A DNA stretch of 64,000 bases from Dichetophora obliterata (lineage: Eukaryota > Arthropoda > Insecta > Diptera > Sciomyzidae): NCBI GenBank assembly GCA_963920525.1, contig OY986436.1:184523496-184587495 (forward strand), in the 5' to 3' direction. The position numbers and the translations under genes are program-made. The notes beneath the pieces are model-generated. The model ran no database searches and was not told where the DNA came from. It saw only the letters and a list, made by a program, of their open reading frames with translations. Below, piece by piece: positions 23,699 to 34,612 of this stretch; the first letter of the stretch is position 1, and the number at the start of each line of letters is the position of its first letter.

Positions 23699-24953
23699 CG
23701 TGATCACCACCGTTGTACGACTTGGCAGTCACCTGAAGCACAAAACTACTCGATTGCGTATTCTCTGCTATGTTTGCCGTATAGACCGTTTGCAGAAATC
23801 TTGGTGGATTGCTGCTTGTGCCTTGCACTAGAATTTGCAGCTGAAGTAGTGACTGTTTCGCGGATGGTTGACCATGATCACTGGCGCTGACGACCAAATT
23901 AAAACGATTTAGACGCTCGACAGTCGACTGAGCACCATCGGCTCTTAAACTGCTGTCACTAGGTATGGCCGGCGGCAGCGACTTGGTCAACTCAATGTAG
24001 CCCGTTTGGGTATTGATGCGAAAGCGGCCTTCTTCGTTTCCACTTGCAATGGCATAAGTGATATGACCGTTCTCACCAGCATCGGCATCGATGGCTACAA
24101 CGTGTGTCACCATTTCACCAATGCGTGTGGCATCGCTCAAGTGTATGGTCGCCGAACGTGGTGCAGATGCAGTAGCGGCGGAACCTGCAGAGTGCATCAT
24201 CGACTCGACAACATCGAGTGGCGTGACAAATTGTGGCGCATTATCGTTTGCATCGGTTACGTGCAGGTGTGCCGTCACCGTGCTCTGCAGCCGTTCCGTC
24301 ACATTAGAAGATTGATCTAAAGCAAGCACGATCAGAATATAATCCTGCAAATGCTCATAGTCCAACGGTGCAAGTAAACTGAGAGCACCCGTTAGCGCAT
24401 CAACGGCAAAAATTGGTGTTGTTGTAACTGTTGATGCTGATGTGGCTTCTGTACCTTTTGTCACTTGTCTTTCGGGCACAACTAAGGGACTGTATCTTAA
24501 AAGCTTATACTGTAGCTCGCCATTGGTGCCAGTATCAGCATCGGTAGCGGTAAAGTTGTACATCACAGTGCCGACGGGCGTGTCTTCGCTGACATTCATT
24601 TCAATAGGATCTTGTTGCCATGTAGGTGGATTGTCATTTACATCGGCAATTTGTACTTTTACCGTAATGGCGCTACTCTGCGGATTATTACTTGCCGAGG
24701 TGTCGAGTGCTCGTATCTCAAGCCGAAACTCCGATTGTAGCTCACGATCTAGCTTTCGTGCTACCACAAGCATTCCCGTTTGACGGTCCATATCGAAGGC
24801 ACCCTCGATGACGTCTTTGGTCAAGGCGGTAAGCGTGTAGGTGACATGAAAGCCATCTGCATTGTTCGTTTGTGGCTTTAGTAGCCAGTTATCGTTTCGC
24901 TCGGTAGGACCTATAGAGCCCACAACATAACCGATAGGCACATCTTCACGCAC
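23699..24953 (-). CDS. ds: Probable dachsous-type giant cadherin, large internal exon
   Basis: This 1255-bp exon encodes 418 complete codons and one extra base. It begins VREDVPIGYVVGS, completing the repeat started by the previous exon's TSSSLVFR. It covers most of four cadherin repeats: one ending ADVNDNPPTW, one with DADTGTNGE, LDYEHL and TDANDNAPQF, one with DADAGENG, and the start of the next (YTANIAEN). Oddities: the third repeat carries a small-residue insertion (SAGSAATASAPRSA) near its start, and the linker after it reads QGTSSNPPRF where a DxNDNxPxF Ca2+ motif is expected. The acceptor is TTTTAG|GTG and the donor is CACG|GTAAG. The final single base G is completed by CA of the next exon to give alanine (GGDH-A-NLTYEI), which confirms the splice. 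The translation is uninterrupted, so the exon looks functional. GC content is visibly higher than in the flanking intron DNA. Confidence 0.92.
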
Positions 24954-26220
24954 CTAAAAGGAGAAGAAAGCAATAAAAATAGAATTTAGTATAGTTAAGA
25001 AATATTTGGATATTCGAATATTTGGCCTAATTAAAAAATAATTAAAAAAAGGAACATTTAAGTGACGTTTGAAGTTTTATGAAAAACACTTAACGGGGCA
25101 GTTTGGGTCTTTTGGGTGTATTTTTAAGATTTGTTTTTTCATCGAAAAATTTATTTTGACAATCTTCTAATTTTATACATTAATGTGTATATATTGTAGT
25201 ATACAAAAATAATAAAGTAGAAATGGCGGAGATAGAATCAAATAAAGGCAACCCTGTTTGAAACTGGTCGACATGATTTGTTAGCTCTGGAACGACTGAG
25301 AAAAGAAACAAAAAATGGCGGAGTTTTAAATTTTTTAACTTTTTTTATGTTAGATCGCATCAAAGAAAAGTTAGAAATCAATGGGTATTTATAATTGTAT
25401 TACGAGATATAAATGCACATATTTAATACTATGTATTAAACGGGCAATAACATATTTGTTCGTTTTTAAATGAGTTCTCGAAAACGGTCCAAGCGATTTT
25501 GATGAAATTTGCAATTGAGGGGCTTATGGAGTCGAAAAATCGATCTTACTAGGTCTCATTTTTGAGAAAATTCGTTTAGAAGCGCACATTCGGGTATTTG
25601 ACCGATTTTGACAGGCAAAATTTATTCGATAAAAAGTTTCTATTCAAGTTTTTTATTTGATTTTAACCCTGTAGGACCAATGGGACATATTCGACATTGG
25701 ACAAAAATTGTTTAGTAGCGCACATTGGGGTATTTGACCGATTTAGGTGGCCAAAATTATTTTATTCGATAATTAGTTTCCATTATATTACAGACTAATA
25801 ATTTTTTGCGGATTTGCGTACATTTAGTGTTGACTTGCGTAGATTGAAACTGTGAGGTGAAAATGTTGTTCGGAAAATTCTTGATTACAGTAGCTTTAAA
25901 AAATTTATGGTTTTATCGACATGCAGTCCAAAAGAAAAAAATTTATATACATGGGCTTTGGCGGGAAACCGAGCTTAAGAATAGTGAATTTTAATACAAA
26001 AATGAGTTTTATTACTCTAAATCAGAGTTTCCATACTTTCTGTTACAAAAAATATTTTTAAAAATTGGGCCATAATTGTTTTATTGCAATATAAAAAATT
26101 TTTATTTATAAGTAATAGTTATTTTCAACAGAAACTTATTTTCAAAACATCGATTTCTGTGCTCTAGAAAAAATTAATTAAAAAATAAAATTAAATTTTT
26201 CTCATTTTCTTGAAATATTA
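24954..26220. other. Intron sequence with a 130-bp internal duplication
   Basis: No gene is seen. Two diverged direct copies of GCGCACATTnGGGTATTTGACCG...TTTATTCGATAA lie at about 25582-25650 and 25714-25785, about 132 bp apart, indicating an old tandem duplication. Confidence 0.55.
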
Positions 26221-26278
26221 AAATCTTGAAATTTGAAGCTTCGCGACCATCAAGCGTTATTTTTATCAAACTTTTTAA

Positions 26279-27259
26279 ATGGACTTAAACAAAAAAGGAC
26301 CAGACAAAAATAATTGCAGCTTTGAAAGCGCAAATTTTAATGAAAATACAATAAGCTCGCAGATGTTTCTTCCGCCTACAAGAGCATCCAGTATGACCCA
26401 ACAGCAAGAAGTTTTTAATTCAAACCCACAAGTGAGTGAAACCCAACCGCAGCAAATGAATACCACGGACTATATATATGCAACAACGTCACATGTATCT
26501 CCAAACACTCAAGACTTAAATAAAGCAAATTCTGTATCTGTTTCGCTGAATTTAAATTCACCTCAAGACATGGAAACATCAGTGTTTACATTTACTGGCA
26601 TGGAAACAGTTCCTTCACCAGTCAAACAAAACGAAAGTGAGTTTTATCCGTACAAGAGAAGAAGACGCAAGGTAGCTTCAAAACCAGCGGAGGCTAATGT
26701 AGATGTCTCTAGTTTCCGGTCCAACTTATTCAGCAATAGATTTGCTTCACTATCTGACCTAATAGAAAGCGACGCACCTAAGACTAGTAAAACATTTAAA
26801 AATACTAAAACTGTAATTGGTAAAAGTGGTTCAGGACCTGAAAATCGAAAGAGTTTGTGTCCACCAATTTTTTTATATAATGTAAACATAAAAAATTTGG
26901 TCGACCAATTAAATCAAAAAAATCCTAAAATCTTTTTTAAAATAAGCAACATTGGTAAATTTAAAAGTAAGCTTTATTTAAATGGTGCCTCAGCTCACGC
27001 TGAAATGATGTCTTTACTGAAAGATAAGAACATCGGTTCATACTCCTTTACACCTAAGGAGTTCAAATCTGTTAGTTTAGTTTTACGAGGCTTGTACTAT
27101 AAATCTGAAATAAGTGAAATAAAAGACGCTCTTAACTCAGAAGTCCCAAATACTGTGCACACAGTTGCTAAGTTCAAAACTCCTTTCTCAATTAAAAATA
27201 ATGTTGATACTGGAATTTTCATAGTATCCTTGCTTCCCGGAAAGAAACATAGCGATATA
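26279..27259 (+). pseudogene. Jockey LINE ORF1 (gag-like), 5' part
   Basis: This 327-codon segment begins MDLNKKGPDK after an AT-rich leader. It carries a basic patch (YKRRRRKVASK) and a PPIFLYNVNIKNLVDQLNQK stretch typical of the domain preceding the zinc knuckles in Jockey ORF1 proteins. It ends GKKHSDI exactly at the Helitron border on a codon boundary. ORF1 proteins bind RNA and accompany the LINE RNA. The frame is open over its full length. The continuation is at 30642. Confidence 0.83.
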
Positions 27260-27282
27260 TCTATATATATAAAAATGGATGT

Positions 27283-27350
27283 ATGTATGTGGGTATGTGG
27301 GTATGTGGGTATGTGGGTATGTGGGTATGTGGGTATGTGGGTATGTGGCT
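27283..27350 (+). repeat. (GTATGTGG)n microsatellite
   Basis: About eight perfect 8-bp units lie just inside the Helitron 5' end. A microsatellite near one terminus is common in Helitron-derived elements. Confidence 0.9.
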
Positions 27351-27428
27351 ATATCACATATAGACTCCAAAACCGCTGAACCGATCTTAATGAAATTTTC
27401 AGGGAAAATAAAGCCACATCTTGAGAGT

Positions 27429-27776
27429 GTTCCTGTGAGGTTTCGTAACGATTGGAGAAGGGGGCGTGGTACCTCCCATACAAGCCAAATTTGCTCCATC
27501 GATCACAAACAAAAAAAAAGAAAAATATCTCACGGTTTCAATCGTAAAAAACTAAGATTTGGTGATTTTGTTCAGATGGTTACTGTCGGTAACTGTACAA
27601 AAAATGGGCGTGGTCGTTATATAAATACGCCCACTTTTTCGAAATCATGGCAATTCCGAAGTTCTGCACATTTTTACAGTGAAACTTGCTGTTTAGGTGC
27701 TCCAAGAGATGAACACAATTTATAAATGTTTTCACGCCCACTTTTAACGCCCACTTTTAACGCCCACAAATCAATA
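27429..27776 (+). repeat. 340-bp direct repeat in Helitron, copy 1
   Basis: Shares GTTCCTGTGAGGTTT, CTCCCATACAAGCCAAATTT, TTTTGTTCAGATGGT, ACGCCCACTTTTTCGAAATC and the ending CAATATCT with 28909-29246, in the same order and orientation. Each copy is followed by a TATATAAA(A)-type start resembling the Helitron 5' end. Confidence 0.8.
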
Positions 27777-28908
27777 TCTTTATTATATATATAAAGCAAA
27801 ACGATGTGTGTCTGGCTGTGTGATGTCTATAGACTCCAAAACTACTGAACCGATTGACCTGAAATTTTGGCACTCGATTTGTTTCAGGTACGAGATGGTT
27901 GAGGAAAAAAATTTGCCACACCCCCCTTTTACCGCCCCCAAATCAATAAAAATTTTATATTTCAGTCGGCTTGGGTCGTATATGGCTAAAATTTTGTAAT
28001 TTAGTATGTACGGTTACTGTCGACAACTGTCCTAAAAATGGGTTTCCACGCCCCCTTTTACCGCCCACAAATAAATGAAAATGGTTTATTTCAGACGGTT
28101 TTGGTCGTATAAGACTTAAATTTGTTACTTTGGTTTGTGAAGTTACTGACAGTAACTGTACGAAAAATTGGTTTCCACGCCCCCTTTTGCGCCCACAAAT
28201 CAGTGAAAATGCTATATTTTATGCAGTTTTGGCCGTATGAGACTAACATATGATACTTAAGTTTGTATGGTTACTTTCGGAAATTGTACTAAAAAAGGGC
28301 GTCATCGCTATATAGCCACACCCACTTTTTAAGAAACCATCAAAATTGACTACTGGGTCGATTGAGCTAAAATGTTGGCTTAGTTTGTACGGTTACTGTT
28401 AGCAACTGTACTAAAAATTGGTCTCCACGCCCCCCTTTTACCGCCCACAAACCAATGAAAACGTTTTATTTCAACGGTTTGGGTCGTATTAGACAAAAAT
28501 TTTGTAATTCAGTACATATGGTTACTCTCGGCAAGTGCACTTAAAATAGGCCTGCCCTACTTTAGTTAAACTCACTTTTCGGGGAGTTAGCGTCCAGTGA
28601 AGTAAAGTGCGCCAGGCTTAACCTAAATTGAGCTGAAATTTGGGCAGTCGATTTGTTTCGATTACGAGATGGCTCAAGGGAAATATTTTACCGCACCCCT
28701 TTTTACCGCTTTCAAAACAACAAAAAAGATATATTTCGCACGGCTTTGATCGTATTAGACTAAAATGTGGTTATTTAGTGCACATGGCTACTTTCGGCAG
28801 CTATACTGAAAATGGTGAATATATTTGATATTTCTTGACTTCTTGACATTTTCGTGTATGGCAGTAAGGCGGTCTGTGGCAGAACAACGTTTGCCGAGGA
28901 GATAGATT

Positions 28909-29246
28909 GTTCCTGTGAGGTTTGGTAACGTTCGGACGAGGGGGCGTGGTTCCTCCCATACAAGCCAAATTTGCGCTATCAACCACAAACCAAATAAGAG
29001 ATATATATCAGACGGTTTCGATCGTAAAAACTAAGATATTATCATTTTGTTCAGATGGTAACTGTCAGTAACTGTACAAAAATCTCTTTTTCGTCGCAAT
29101 ATATATACGCCCACTTTTTCGAAATCATGGCAATTCCGGAGTTCTACTCATTTTTTTACTGAAACTTGCTATGTAGGTGCTCCAAGAGGCAGTCACGATA
29201 CATAAATGTTTTCACGCCCACTTTTAGCGCCCAAAAATCAATATCT
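28909..29246 (+). repeat. 340-bp direct repeat in Helitron, copy 2
   Basis: Diverged copy of 27429-27776. The stretch between the two (about 28000-28570) also consists of shorter related units around TTTCCACGCCCCCTTTT. Confidence 0.8.
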
Positions 29247-29659
29247 GTACATATAAAAATGAATCGTGATTTGTTCGGATGCTTAAAACTTGAAAACGAC
29301 TAGACCAAATAGGATACTTCCTTCTACTGGTTTGTTCGTAACTGCTACGCAAAGGTTTAGGAAAAAAGTAATGCCACGCCCCTTTTATCGCCCACAAATC
29401 AATAAAAATGCTATATTTAAGAAGGTTTTGGTCGTATTAAATTTAAATTTGGTAAATAAGTTCTTATGATGACTGTCACTAACTTTAATAAAAACGGGCG
29501 TTGTCACACTTCATCTACGCCTACTTTTGGAAATATCACAATACTCCGAAACTATTGGTCCGATTGAGCTCAAATTTTGTAAGTGGCTTTGCTTTGAGTA
29601 CGAGATGGTTTAAGAAGAAATGCCACACCTTCTTTTACCTCCCATTAATATAAAAACAA

Positions 29660-30620
29660 TTTGTGTTATCGAATAGCGTTATGGGTTGCACAGCTTAGAA
29701 ATTCGGTATTCGACCACAATTTAGACGTACCGTTTCAGTGATGAAATTTTATGGGAGTTGGACAAGGGGGAGGGGCACCTCTCATACAACCCAAATTGGT
29801 GATATCGAATAGCTTTGAATTTATAGGAATTCAGCTTTGGAATTCAGTTTTTGAACTCAATTTACACATGCAGTTTCAATGATTTTTTTTATGGGCGTTG
29901 GACAGGGAGGCCTGACATCTCCCTTACATCCCAAATTTGCAATATCGAATTGCTTTGAAGTTATAGGTTGACAGCGTAAGAAATCAGTATTTGACCTAAA
30001 TTTATACATGCACTTTCATTTCTTACATTTTATGGGCGTAGGGAAAAGGTGAGTGACACTTCCCATACAAGCCAACTTTGTGCTGTCAAATAGCTTTGGA
30101 GTTGTAGGTCGCACAGCATCGGAATTCAGTATTTGACCAAAATTTACGCATGCAGATTTACTGATAAAATTTTAGAGTTTATCGGGGGGCGTGGCACCTC
30201 CAACTTAACCCAAATTTGCGATATCGAATAGCTTTGGAGTTATAGGTCAGCCTCGGAATTCAGTATTCGACCTCAATTTACACATGCAGTTTCATTGGTA
30301 AAATTTTATGGGCGTAGGGAAAAGGGGAGTGGCACCTCCCATACAACCCAAATTTGTGTTATCGAATATATTTGGAGTTATATGTCGCACAGTTTTGGTA
30401 TTCGGTATTCGACCTCCATGTACACATGCAGTTTAATTGATTACATTCTATGAGGGGTGATCAAGAGGGCGTGGCACTTCCTATACAACCCAAAATTGTT
30501 ATATCGAATAGCTTTGTGGATATAGGTCGCACAGTCTCGGAATTCAGTATTTGACCTCAATTTAGACATGCTGTTTAACTGATAACATTTTATGGGCGTT
30601 TGAATAGGGAGAGTGGCAGC
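29660..30620 (+). repeat. Seven-copy minisatellite of about 140 bp in Helitron
   Basis: The landmark ATCGAATAGCTTTGGAG and variants recur at 29671, 29807, 29947, 30087, 30226, 30364 and 30506, a spacing of 136-142 bp. Each unit also carries a GTATTCGACCTCAATTTACA-like block and a TTTTATGGGCGT block. Confidence 0.85.
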
Positions 30621-30641
30621 AACGCGCCGGGTTTCAGCTAG

Positions 30642-31245
30642 TCGTTTATAAAATACCTCTTGAGTCAATCTATAAAGTGGGAAGCACCTAACTTTAAACA
30701 AAAGGAAATTCAGTGCAAAAGATGTCAGCATTGGGGCCACATTGCAAGAAATTGCAATAGGGCTTATACTTGCGTTAAAGAAAGGAGAGTGTTCTTTAAA
30801 AAAAAGTGAAAACTCAGTGCCATACTGTGTTAACTGCGGCCAAGCAGGTCACCCTGCCAACTGGAAAGGTTGTCCAGCATATAAATCTTTTGTTATGAAC
30901 AAAATGAAACGTATCTCGGAAGCTCGTGACAAAAAATCTATTGCATCAAATAATGTAAGCCAAGCTTTAAATAAAACCTCAATGGTCTCCAAGGATACAA
31001 CTTTTGCTAGTCTTTTTAACCCTCATATGATTAACCTAAATCAACAACAGTCAAAAAAGCAGCGTCCTTTTGTCATAGAAGAATTTTTAAAAATTGCTAA
31101 ACAAATTTGTAATCCTGTTGACCCAATTCTTTTGGAAGAAAAAATAGAAAAGTTTATGACCAATTATAAAAATCTTACCAAAACACAAGCTAAGCTAGAA
31201 TGTTTAAGCCTTTTATCTCTCGTTGAAAAAACTTATGGTCCATAA
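30642..31245 (+). pseudogene. Jockey LINE ORF1, 3' part with zinc knuckles
   Basis: It continues the reading frame interrupted at 27259: FIKYLLSQSIKWEAPNF, then a zinc knuckle QCKRCQHWGHIARNC (CX2CX4HX4C). A frameshift follows near 30775. The new frame carries a second knuckle YCVNCGQAGHPANWKGC (CX2CX4HX6C) and a C-terminal segment ending VEKTYGP. Paired C2HC knuckles are standard for Jockey ORF1 and fit nucleic-acid binding. The stop overlaps the likely start of ORF2. Confidence 0.83.
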
Positions 31246-31247
31246 AT

Positions 31248-34240
31248 TCTTAAATATTTTAACATTTAATGTAAGATCATTGATTGATACAAGCCGAAAA
31301 ATTGAACTTTCAAAGATTTTAAAGCATAATAAATATCAATATTGGATTTATTCAAGAAACCCACTTGCCGTCAAATCACTTTGTCAATTTGGATGACTTT
31401 AATTTTATACGCGATAACAGCTCTCTTGGAGTGGGTATTGCAATCAGAAAAAATTATAAGTTTTCTACTGTAAAAATTCCCGATGTATCATTTCCAAATA
31501 TTTTTGTTGTAATAAATTTCTCGTTGAATGGCGAAATAAAAAATTATTTATTTGGTAGTATTTATATTCCATGTAACTTCTCATCATATGGAATTAGCAA
31601 TGGTCTTACGAAAATTTGTAATTTTTCAAATAATTTTGATGGCACTTTTATTGGTGGCGATTTGAATGCTAAAAACTGCTCATGGGGAGATGTTATGGAT
31701 AATTGTAATGGAAAATCATTATTAGCCTGGCTTCAAAACTTCACCTAAATTTTTCGCGTATTTGTGATATCAAACCATCTTATCCAAATGGTGCATCATT
31801 TCTAGATCATTTTTTAATAAGCACGAACATTGTTGACTTAATTAATCCAAATTTTGAAATTTCAAGTTTGTCATCTTTTTCAGATCATTACCCTTTAAAA
31901 ATTAAAATAAATCTTTTAGCTTATGAAATTTTGGTAAGATCTCCTCGAACGTTTTTATCTTATAAGGACACAATTTGGGATAATTTTAGATCTGATTTAG
32001 ACAATTTTGTTAGTGATTTTTTTCCTCCTTTTAATCGTAATCTTAGAAATGATGAGATAGACAATTATATAGAACAATTAACTGAATCTATAAACTATGC
32101 AACAGAGATTCACGTTAAAAAAATTGAGATTAAAAATAAACAGTTTTTAGTATCAGATGAAATACAAAATCTTTTTAATATCAAGCACTCTTGTCAAAAA
32201 GAACTTAAAAGAATGTATCATAATAACTATAATAGAGATAGTTCTGAATATAAATTACTTTCAAAGCAAATACAGTTGCTCAAAATTATTATAAAAGAAC
32301 AAGTTGAACTTGCTCAAGCAAAAGCCTTTAATGAAAAAATTGAACAAATTAAACCGAGTCCGTCTGCTTTTAAGCAAATATATGGTTTTTTGAAGAAAAA
32401 GAACAATGCTTTTTGTAATAAAATAACCGTGAATAATGTAATCATAACAGACGAAGTTGAAATATCTAGACATATGCTAAATCATTTTAATAATGTTTAT
32501 AAAGAAACCATACCCTCAACGTCTGATGGTTCCGGTATAAAAAATACTATATTGTCAAATTTATCGACTTGTGCTGACGCTTTATTTAATTTTAATAGCG
32601 AATTTTCTTCACTAGCCAACAATGATTCATCTCATTTTATCAATAAAGAAGATCTTACTTCATTTATAAAAACGTTTAATTCTAAGAAATCATATGGTCT
32701 GGACAAAATTTCAAATTTCTTAATAAAGAAATTACCATTTTCTGTTATAAATTTTTTAACTATAATTTTCAACAATTGTATAAATAATGGTTACTTTCCT
32801 CTTAAATGGAAAATTGCAAAAATTTTACCTATCAAAAAAAAAAAAAAAGTTTGTTTTTATAATACAGACAATTTCAGACCAATTTCTTTGCTTTCAAATT
32901 TCGGTAAACTCTTTGAAAAAGTTATAAAATCTAAAATGGACTTAAATTTAAATGTTGATTATATTCCAAATTTTCAGTTTGGTTTCAAAAATGGACATTC
33001 TACTGTTCACGCACTTTTGAAATTTCAAAATGATGTAATATGTAATTTGAGGAAAAAAACCTGTACGGTTGCAATTTCATAAGATATAGAAAAGGCATTT
33101 GATAATGCTTACCATGACGGAATTCTGTTTAAACTAATAAATTTAGGCTTTGATCCCTTTGTTGTAAAAATTTTTCATAGCTTTTTCAGTAACCGAAAAT
33201 TTTGTGTTCAAATTAATGATAAACTTTCTGATATAGGCTCTATAAAAAGTGGTGTACCTCAAGGCTCTATTCTTGCCCCCCATTTGTATAACATCTTTAT
33301 ATCGGATTTCCCACATGAATTTAATGGCTCAAGAGGTATTCTCTACGCTGATGACTCTTTATTATACGCACATAACGTTTCTCCGACAATAGCTCTGAGT
33401 TCAGTATCAAGTCATCTTTCTTTGGTGCACAGTTATTATGAAAATTGGGGTATCAAAATTAACACTTCAAAGTCAGTTGCAATTTGTCTTCGTAATGCTA
33501 GTGGTAAATGTGCTAAATTTGTAGTTCCCGAAAGCAAAAGATTAAGCTTGTCTTTAAACTGAGATTCGATACCTTTTAAGAATAAATATTTAGGCGTTAA
33601 TTTTAACAAGTTGTTTAAATTTAATGAGCATTGTAGACTTATTTTAAAAAAAGCTTACAGAATCAAGCTTTAAATATTTAGGCGTTAATTTTAACAAGTT
33701 GTTTAAATTTAATGAGCATTGTAGACTTATTTAAAAAAAAAAGCTTACAGAATCAAAGGAATGTTCGCTAAGCTTTTAAATAGTAAATATCTAATGAAGA
33801 AAACGAAGCTTCTTATATATAAAGTTTGTATTCGCCCAGTATTAGTTTATGCATATCCAATTTGGTTCTCTATTTCTCCCACAGTTGCTCATGAAATTGA
33901 AATTCTTGAGCGAAAGATACTTCGATTGTGCATTGATAGGCATTATGAGTCGTATGTAAAAAAATATTCAAATAATTTTGTATATACAGAAGCAAACATA
34001 TATCCTTTTTGTTACTATGCTTTTACACTGCTTGATAGATTCATAAAAAAATTGGCTTCACATGATAATAATTTGCTTAGAGATGTATATGAACATCAAA
34101 AATTATTTAATTGGTCTAATGTTTACTATATCTCTCCTATAAGTTTTTTAAATGAAAATTATTCTTTGGATTTAGATTTTACTGCACCACTTTTACCAAA
34201 TTTTTATGTCAATTCGACTGCAAATACTCACAGAGGCTAG
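31248..34240 (+). pseudogene. Jockey LINE ORF2 (endonuclease plus reverse transcriptase), inactivated
   Basis: The endonuclease domain reads ILTFNVRSLID at the start and FIGGDLNAKNCSWGD near 31660. A frameshift at about 31745 leads into FLDHFLIS and SDHYPLKI. The RT domain has DNFRPISLLSNFGKLFEKVI, FGFKNGHSTVHALL, an in-frame TAA at 33080 just before DIEKAFDN, KSGVPQGSILAPHLYNIFI and LYADDSLLY (intact YADD). A TGA at 33560 and an 88-bp tandem duplication (33583-33756) disrupt the region after RT. The C-terminal part (33761-34240) reads YKVCIRPVLVYAYPIW and ends NSTANTHRG. The number of lesions is small for its length, so the copy is relatively young. Confidence 0.85.
33583..33756 (+). repeat. 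88-bp tandem duplication in LINE ORF2
   Basis: TAAATATTTAGGCGTTAATT begins at 33583 and again at 33671. The two units are nearly identical apart from A-run length and the junction, so the duplication is recent. 88 is not a multiple of three and breaks the frame. Confidence 0.9.
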
Positions 34241-34612
34241 TAACTAATTGTTAAAAAATTAACAACATTTACTGCAAAATTAAAAAGAAAAATATGTATA
34301 ATAGATTTTTGTTATTTATTTTAAGTTTACATTTGTATTTAGTGTTAAGATGTTTGTTTAGTATTAAGATTTTTTAAAATTTGTAAAAAACATTTACAAG
34401 AAAACAGCATATGCCGGGAGCAAGCATAATATACTTAAAAGAAGGAATTTCACTATAATCATTTGGTTATGAAAGCTTGACGCGTTTTTCTTTAAATTAA
34501 TATTAGAATAATACTATAACAGTTCTAAGTTATCTTACTCAAATGTATATGTTAATGTTGCTTTGTAATCCTGACCGAAAAGTCTCAATAAAATTTACTT
34601 ACTTACTTACTT

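Larger units (their letters stand above)
27260..30641 (+). mobile_element. Non-autonomous Helitron inserted in LINE ORF1
   Basis: It starts TCTATATATATAAAAATGG directly after an A and ends CCGGGTTTCAGCTAG directly before a T, the A|TC...CTAG|T geometry of Helitrons. Removing it joins codon ATA to TCG and keeps ORF1 in frame (HSDI-SFIKYLLSQ). The 3382-bp interior is non-coding and repetitive: a GTATGTGG microsatellite, a 340-bp direct repeat, CCACGCCCCCTTTTACCGCCC-type units and a 140-bp tandem array. No Rep/helicase is encoded. Confidence 0.85.
26220..34612 (+). mobile_element. Near-complete Jockey-clade LINE interrupted by a Helitron
   Basis: A two-ORF non-LTR element: ORF1 from 26279, ORF2 from about 31248 to 34240, a 3' UTR of about 350 bp and a terminal (CTTA)n tract at about 34590-34611. 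The 3.4-kb Helitron inside ORF1 is excluded from the element's own length, giving about 5 kb. The 5' border is approximate; no target duplication was found. It lies antisense within the cadherin intron. Confidence 0.83.

Noticed and set aside
24006..24783. Plus-strand open frames opposite the large cadherin exon
   Set aside because: They are antisense shadows of the cadherin coding sequence, which has clear motifs and splice sites on the minus strand.
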